DNA of 7,850 bases from Rickettsia typhi (GTDB lineage: Bacteria; Pseudomonadota; Alphaproteobacteria; Rickettsiales; UBA1997), in assembly GCA_945874115.1 (NCBI GenBank), contig CAMCFD010000069.1, forward strand, positions 1 to 7,850, given 5' to 3'. The stretch's first letter is position 1. Each line of letters begins with the position of its first letter. The position numbers and the translations under genes were made by a program. Shown in pieces: positions 6,164 through 7,850 of this stretch. The notes under the pieces were generated by a model that saw only the letters and a program-made list of their open reading frames with translations, searched no databases and was not told the DNA's origin.

Positions 6164-6260
6164 GCAGGACTGGGTTTGCAACCCAGTCCTCACTTTCATG
6201 TCCATCGGAATTTCGCGAGGGAAATGAAAGTTCCGGAATGGGTTGCAAACCCATTCCGGC
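6164..6260 (+). repeat. 97-bp triple-hairpin palindromic element, copy 2
   Basis: Hairpin A is AGGACTGGGTT/AACCCAGTCCT (6166-6176, 6180-6190), perfect. Hairpin B has arms ACTTTCAT/ATGAAAGT (6192-6199, 6224-6231). Hairpin C is CCGGAATGGGTT/AACCCATTCCGG (6233-6244, 6248-6259), perfect. Compared with copies 1 and 3, the sixth pair of hairpin A has changed from G-C to T-A (6171 and 6185), so pairing is kept. The cores of A (6171-6185) and C (6239-6253) are exact reverse complements over 15 bases. It continues into the GTAG module and tail as a 219-bp composite. Confidence 0.95.
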
Positions 6261-6267
6261 CTCTGGG

Positions 6268-6341
6268 CGTAGGGACGCGATTTATCGCGTCCACTCTCTA
6301 CAATCAATCGCGAGGAGCACGCGATAAATCGCGTCCCTACG
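6268..6341 (+). repeat. BIME-like inverted pair of GTAG palindromes, copy 1
   Basis: Two REP-like units face each other. The first is GTAG (6269-6272) plus GGACGCGAT-TT-ATCGCGTCC (6273-6292). The second is the near-palindrome 6317-6336 plus CTAC (6337-6340), the same unit inverted. Outer arms 6268-6290 and 6319-6341 pair perfectly over 23 bp, with a 28-base loop. Each arm is also self-complementary, so either one long hairpin or two small ones can form. GTAG at the foot of a palindrome and inverted pairing are known features of REP sequences associated with RAYT (TnpA-REP) transposases; no such gene lies in this window. Confidence 0.85.
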
Positions 6342-6355
6342 GATATCAAAAATCC

Positions 6356-6382
6356 AAAAATAATGCTTAAAAATTAAAATTC
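6356..6382 (+). repeat. 27-bp AT-rich tail of composite repeat, copy 1
   Basis: Bases 6356-6382 are identical to 7532-7558. The tail follows the GTAG module in both composites after a poorly conserved 14- or 15-base spacer. In this copy no -10 box follows, and repeat copy 3 begins 6 bases later. Confidence 0.85.
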
Positions 6383-6388
6383 TCGTTT

Positions 6389-6485
6389 GCAGGACGGGGT
6401 TTGTAACCCCGTCCTAACTTTCATATCCATCGAAATTTCCAGAATGAAATGAAAGTTCCAAAATGGGTTACAAACCAATTACGGC
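6389..6485 (+). repeat. 97-bp triple-hairpin palindromic element, copy 3 (partly decayed)
   Basis: Hairpin A is perfect, AGGACGGGGTT/AACCCCGTCCT (6391-6401, 6405-6415), and hairpin B arms are intact (6416-6424, 6449-6457). Hairpin C (6458-6484) has lost three pairs and the inner B palindrome is damaged. The total length is still 97 bp. It has no GTAG module and lies 36 bases before the next gene. Confidence 0.9.
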
Positions 6486-6521
6486 GATTGAAATTTAATA
6501 TAGCTTAATGATTAGTAAAAT

Positions 6522-7328
6522 ATGAGAATTTTTAACACAATAATTGATAAGTACAAGGCGGCTAAGCAAAAATATTTGAACAAAAAGAAATTTAGAGAGT
6601 TGTTTTTGCGTGCTGTTGATGATGGAAAATTAACCAAAAGCGAGATTGACGAACTAGAGACAAAAAAAACCGAGTTTGGTTTAACTGAGCAAGATGTTAA
6701 AGGTATGCGAGCAGAAATTTTTGACATCGCCTTTTCTGTGGTGAAGGATGACAAACAGGTAACTGAGGAAGAAGAAAAAGAATTGAAAGAAATCCAAAAA
6801 TATCTTGGACTTGCCGATGATGAAATTAAAACATCGAAAAAAGAACTTTCTCGTCTGCGATTATTAAACGAAATTCAAAAAGGAAATTTGCCAATTGTTC
6901 CTGCCACAAATTTGGTAATGCAAAAAGGTGAAGCGGCATATTGGGCAGAACCTGCAATTTTGGTAGAAGAAAAAGTAGTTCGCCGTCGCTATGAGGGTGG
7001 ATCTCAAGGTGTGAGTTTTCGAATAATGAAAGGAGTTAGTTATCGTATAGGTGCACATCGCGGGCACATTGTTAGCGAAACTGGTTTTGTTCCAGTTAGT
7101 GACGGTGAATTGATTATTACAAGCAAAAGGATTATTTTTCGAGGTGATGGCAAAGCTTTTGCGATAAATTTGAATAAAATTTTGGATATTCAAATTTTGA
7201 CTAATGGTCTGCAAATCTCGGAAAATAATAAATCAAAACTTCGTATGGTTAAATTCAAAGAAGAAGGAAATCATGATATTGTTGGTGCGGTTTTGTCTTA
7301 CGCTATAAATAATTACGGAGATAAATAG
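6522..7328 (+). CDS. TerB-like helical domain plus PH/GRAM-like domain protein
   Basis: A 268-residue soluble protein without signal peptide or membrane helix. After a basic N-terminal helix (1-23), residues about 24-115 are helical and acidic, with two TerB-like/EF-hand-like segments: DDGKLTKSEIDEL (33-45) and KDDKQVTEEEEKEL (75-88) followed by KYLGLADDEI. Residues about 128-265 resemble bacterial PH/GRAM-like domains: GVSFRIMKGVSYRIG (163-177), GFVPVSDGELIITSKRIIF (188-206), GDGKAFAINLNKILDIQI, then a predicted C-terminal helix. The combination with the GVSxRIxKGxxYRxG signature recurs in uncharacterised bacterial proteins, as far as I recall. A membrane-binding or stress role is inference. 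It is bracketed by the 219/220-bp composite repeats, so it may be a mobile or recently captured gene. No clear promoter or ribosome binding site is seen. Confidence 0.82.
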   Translation: MRIFNTIIDKYKAAKQKYLNKKKFRELFLRAVDDGKLTKSEIDELETKKTEFGLTEQDVKGMRAEIFDIAFSVVKDDKQVTEEEEKELKEIQKYLGLADDEIKTSKKELSRLRLLNEIQKGNLPIVPATNLVMQKGEAAYWAEPAILVEEKVVRRRYEGGSQGVSFRIMKGVSYRIGAHRGHIVSETGFVPVSDGELIITSKRIIFRGDGKAFAINLNKILDIQILTNGLQISENNKSKLRMVKFKEEGNHDIVGAVLSYAINNYGDK

Positions 7329-7338
7329 ATCGGCCAAC

Positions 7339-7435
7339 GCAGGACGGGGTTTATAACCCAGTCCTCACTTTCATGTCCATCGGAATTTCGCGAAGGAAAT
7401 GAAAGTTCCGGAAAGGGTTGCAAACCCATTCCGGC
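7339..7435 (+). repeat. 97-bp triple-hairpin palindromic element, copy 4
   Basis: Begins 10 bases after the preceding stop codon. Hairpin A (7341-7351, 7355-7365) has a left arm of the copy 1/3 type and a right arm of the copy 2 type, leaving a G-A mismatch (7346/7360). Hairpin B arms are 7367-7374 and 7399-7406. Hairpin C (7408-7434) has one A-A mismatch (7414/7428). It differs from copy 2 at 5 of 97 positions by eye. It continues into the second GTAG module and tail. Confidence 0.93.
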
Positions 7436-7442
7436 CTCTGGG

Positions 7443-7516
7443 CGTAGGGACGCGATTTATCGCGTCCACTCTCTACAATCAATCGCGAGGCGGACGCGAT
7501 AAATCGCGTCCCTACG
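7443..7516 (+). repeat. BIME-like inverted pair of GTAG palindromes, copy 2
   Basis: Outer arms 7443-7467 and 7492-7516 pair perfectly over 25 bp, with a 24-base loop. GTAG (7444-7447) heads a perfect 20-base palindrome (7448-7467), and the inverted unit is 7492-7511 plus CTAC (7512-7515). Over the 80 bases after hairpin C it differs from the first copy at only two positions, and those two restore perfect pairing. Confidence 0.87.
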
Positions 7517-7531
7517 AATTTCGATAAATCA

Positions 7532-7558
7532 AAAAATAATGCTTAAAAATTAAAATTC
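7532..7558 (+). repeat. 27-bp AT-rich tail of composite repeat, copy 2
   Basis: Identical to 6356-6382. Here the tail contains the likely -35 box of ppa and is followed by a perfect -10 box 6 bases after its end. Confidence 0.85.
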
Positions 7559-7570
7559 CCGCGCTATAAT
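7543..7570 (+). promoter_or_regulatory. ppa promoter, -35 within the repeat tail
   Basis: TTAAAA (7543-7548, 4 of 6 to the -35 consensus) and a perfect TATAAT (7565-7570) are spaced by 16 bases. The start would be near 7577, giving a leader of about 23 bases. The -35 lies in the repeated 27-bp tail and the -10 in unique sequence. Confidence 0.6.
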
Positions 7571-7599
7571 TTATCCCAATATCAATTAACAATTTTTTT

Positions 7600-7850
7600 A
7601 TGAATATCGACAAAATCTCAATCGGCAAAGATGCGCCAAATTATGTTAACGTTATCATCGAAGTGCCGATGAATGCTGATCCTGTGAAATATGAGTTTGA
7701 CAAAGAAGCGGGTGCGATTTTTGTTGACAGATTTTTGGGCACGCCAATGTATTATCCGTGCAATTATGGCTTTGTGCCGCACACTTTGTCTGATGATGGC
7801 GACCCTTGCGATGTGTTGGTTATTTCTGATTATGCGATCGTTCCGGGTGC
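7600..7850 (+). CDS. ppa: Inorganic pyrophosphatase, class I (3' partial)
   Basis: The first 84 codons of a soluble class I pyrophosphatase, which hydrolyses pyrophosphate to two phosphates and so drives biosynthetic reactions; the family is usually 170-180 residues, so about half is present. Active-site residues are visible with an offset of +1 to E. coli: E21, K30, E32, R44, Y52, Y56, D66 and D71, within IIEVPMNADPVKYE, FVDRF, MYYPCNYGF and DGDPCDVLV. The ATG at 7600 begins MNIDKISIGKDAPNYVNV, a normal N terminus, and follows a run of seven T, with no Shine-Dalgarno sequence. Expression probably depends on the promoter at 7543-7570. The reading frame is open to the window end. Confidence 0.96.
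   Translation, partial: MNIDKISIGKDAPNYVNVIIEVPMNADPVKYEFDKEAGAIFVDRFLGTPMYYPCNYGFVPHTLSDDGDPCDVLVISDYAIVPG

Noticed and set aside
6176..6370. 64-aa open frame across repeat copy 2, and a 68-aa frame on the other strand (6143-6349)
   Set aside because: Both consist almost entirely of the palindromic repeats read as protein; they carry no start signal and would recur with every repeat copy.
5405..7435. CRISPR array
   Set aside because: The copies are 97 bp and separated by 128 to 853 bases containing genes, not by short regular unique spacers; no cas gene is present.
5376..7560. Complete insertion sequence or autonomous transposon
   Set aside because: No transposase-like protein is encoded between the repeats; at most these are non-autonomous elements or a repeat-flanked cassette.

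Overview
The window looks like a chromosomal stretch of a low-GC alphaproteobacterium, possibly related to Rickettsiales. The reasons are the alphaproteobacterial character of GroEL (all catalytic residues at the canonical positions, GGM tail), a YciB/IspZ septation protein, small tyrosine/proline-rich lipoproteins, a class I pyrophosphatase, and AT-rich intergenic DNA. The affiliation is an inference from family resemblance. A visible oddity is that none of the nine starts in the window has a properly spaced Shine-Dalgarno sequence.

Layout. 1-432: 3' part of yciB (+), entering from outside the window. 440-1543: ribD (-), convergent with yciB. From a divergent AT-rich promoter region (1548-1618) the + strand continues with two related lipoprotein genes (1622-2005 and 2123-2554, sharing a DQYYVPP motif), each followed by a terminator-like hairpin, and then grxC (2653-2901). 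A 347-base non-coding stretch (2902-3248) ends in a probable heat-shock promoter and a 5' mRNA hairpin in front of groES (3249-3536). groEL follows after an unusually long spacer (3654-5309) and closes with a strong terminator (5334-5375). The window ends in the first 84 codons of ppa (7600-7850).

Between groEL and ppa lies an accessory patch (about 5400-7560). It holds two genes that are not core functions: a 197-aa, very AT-rich two-helix membrane protein (5553-6146) and a 268-aa protein with a TerB-like helical part and a PH/GRAM-like part (6522-7328). Around them are four direct copies of a 97-bp palindromic element, all exactly the same length. Each copy is three hairpins in a row, and the outer two are inverted versions of each other. 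Two copies are extended by a 74-bp inverted pair of GTAG-headed palindromes, the architecture of REP/BIME elements that are moved by RAYT transposases. The extended copies (219 and 220 bp) bracket the 268-aa gene as direct repeats.

Functionally the core genes are housekeeping: riboflavin synthesis (ribD), thiol redox (grxC), protein folding (groESL), pyrophosphate removal (ppa) and envelope/division (yciB, lipoproteins). The novelty is the repeat family: its isometric copies, a compensatory base-pair change, alternative folds, its position right after genes, and a conserved tail that appears to supply the -35 box of ppa.
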